From contig JAHZIE010000099.1 of assembly GCA_019419895.1 (NCBI GenBank), positions 1-6,724 on the forward strand: a stretch of 6,724 bases of DNA. Reading direction: 5' to 3'. A program made the translations under genes and the position numbers. This document shows, in pieces, positions 6,418 through 6,724 of this stretch (positions are counted from its first letter, which is position 1; the number at the start of each line of letters is the position of its first letter). The notes under the pieces are model-generated. The model did not search any database. It was not told where the DNA came from and saw only the letters and a list, made by a program, of their open reading frames with translations. The DNA is from Clostridiales bacterium (lineage in GTDB: Bacteria; Bacillota; Clostridia; Oscillospirales; Acutalibacteraceae).

Positions 6418-6462
6418 GGAGATGGTTTGACAGCCGCTATCACGAAAGAGCAAGGAGGTTTT
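6399..6462 (+). promoter_or_regulatory. Hairpin able to sequester the tnpA ribosome binding site
   Basis: AAAACCTCCATGCT (6399-6412) pairs with AGCAAGGAGGTTTT (6449-6462) with one A-A mismatch in 14. The right arm contains the tnpA Shine-Dalgarno GGAGG (6454-6458). The left arm can alternatively pair as CTCCAT (6404-6409) with ATGGAG (6416-6421). IS200 is known to limit transposase expression by hiding its RBS in a 5' stem-loop, and this fits that design. Transcripts entering from the upstream operon would carry both arms and be silent. Transcripts from the element's own promoter would lack the left arm. Confidence 0.6.
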
Positions 6463-6469
6463 ACGCGGG

Positions 6470-6724
6470 ATGAAAAATGAAGTAAACCACACAGCACATT
6501 CCAGTTGGCGGTGTGAATACCACGTGGTATTCGCGCCAAAGTACCGGAGAAAAGAACAACAAGGGAAGATGTGATCGAGAACATAAAAAAGCTGTGCGGA
6601 GAGATGGAAGTGGAAATCATCGAGGGGAGGCGTGCCCCGACCACATCCATCTTCAGATGAGTATAGCACCACAGTTTGTGGGGACGCTCAAGAGCAAAAG
6701 CGCCCTGATGATCTTAGACAGGCG
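6470..6724 (+). pseudogene. tnpA: IS200-type Y1 (HUH) transposase TnpA, frameshifted remnant (partial)
   Basis: TnpA is a single-strand Y1 transposase. The conserved protein is spread over three frames. Frame 1 starts at ATG 6470 and reads MKNEVNHTAHSSW, then CEYHVVFAPKYRRKE, before ending at a TGA (6572-6574). Frame 2 resumes at 6562 with REDVIENIKKLCGEMEVEIIEG. Frame 3 resumes near 6630 with ACPDHIHLQMSIAP, then GTLKSKSALMILDR, running off the edge. The HUH metal-binding motif is HIH (6642-6650). Compared with remembered family members, about 10 bases are lost after RRKE, one base near 6628, and some four or five codons (the KYSVS region) between SIAP and FVGTL. The catalytic tyrosine would be beyond the window. 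The copy cannot make active transposase from this frame and could move only if supplied in trans. Confidence 0.85.

Larger units (their letters stand above)
6345..6724 (+). mobile_element. Left end of an IS200/IS605-family element, degraded and cut by the window edge
   Basis: From about 6345 the sequence changes character. It has a C9 tract with a small hairpin (6354-6376), an extended -10 promoter, an RBS-hiding hairpin and a tnpA with IS200-type motifs in three reading frames. These are ordered as at the left end of IS200-like insertions, whose ends are subterminal hairpins rather than inverted repeats. The exact left boundary is not determined; it must lie between the terminator (6333) and the C9 tract. 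The right end is outside the window. The element sits immediately behind the operon terminator, a place where insertion harms nothing. Confidence 0.8.

Noticed and set aside
1..6724. CRISPR array, tRNA or rRNA gene
   Set aside because: No regularly spaced repeats, tRNA-like cloverleaf or rRNA-like conserved segments were seen on either strand.

Overview
The window looks like a carbohydrate-utilisation locus from a gut-type Clostridia, probably Lachnospiraceae. This inference rests on strong AGGAGG-type ribosome binding sites, moderate GC content, an LplA-type (DUF3502-like) sugar-binding lipoprotein, clostridial-style GH35 and SGNH enzymes, and an IS200-type transposase remnant. No marker gene fixes the species.

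Layout, all genes on the + strand: (1) positions 1-237 hold a short 3' reading-frame end that may be a remnant of an ABC sugar permease, then a structured leader with a perfect 15-bp inverted repeat around a small hairpin and an 8-codon micro-ORF. (2) 238-1734 encodes an ABC extracellular solute-binding lipoprotein, closed by a strong hairpin terminator at 1768-1810. (3) 1858-2895 encodes a two-domain SGNH/GDSL-type hydrolase. (4) 2929-5385 encodes a GH35 beta-galactosidase. (5) 5442-6281 encodes a protein resembling the galactose-mutarotase superfamily, starting at TTG and followed by a perfect 15-bp terminator hairpin. (6) From about 6345 to the right edge lies the left end of an IS200/IS605-type element with a decayed tnpA, cut by the window.

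How the genes may work together (inference): the lipoprotein captures an oligosaccharide outside the membrane and ABC permeases, which are not intact here and would lie elsewhere, import it. The three downstream proteins have no signal peptide, so they should act in the cytoplasm. The SGNH hydrolase would remove an ester such as acetyl, GH35 would release terminal beta-galactose, and the mutarotase-like protein may bind or epimerise the released sugar. The natural glycan cannot be read from the sequence.

The most noteworthy items are the structured leader before the binding-protein gene, the esterase/GH35/mutarotase-like trio, and the IS left end. There a 14-bp stem (one mismatch) can hide the tnpA ribosome binding site only in transcripts that read in from outside.
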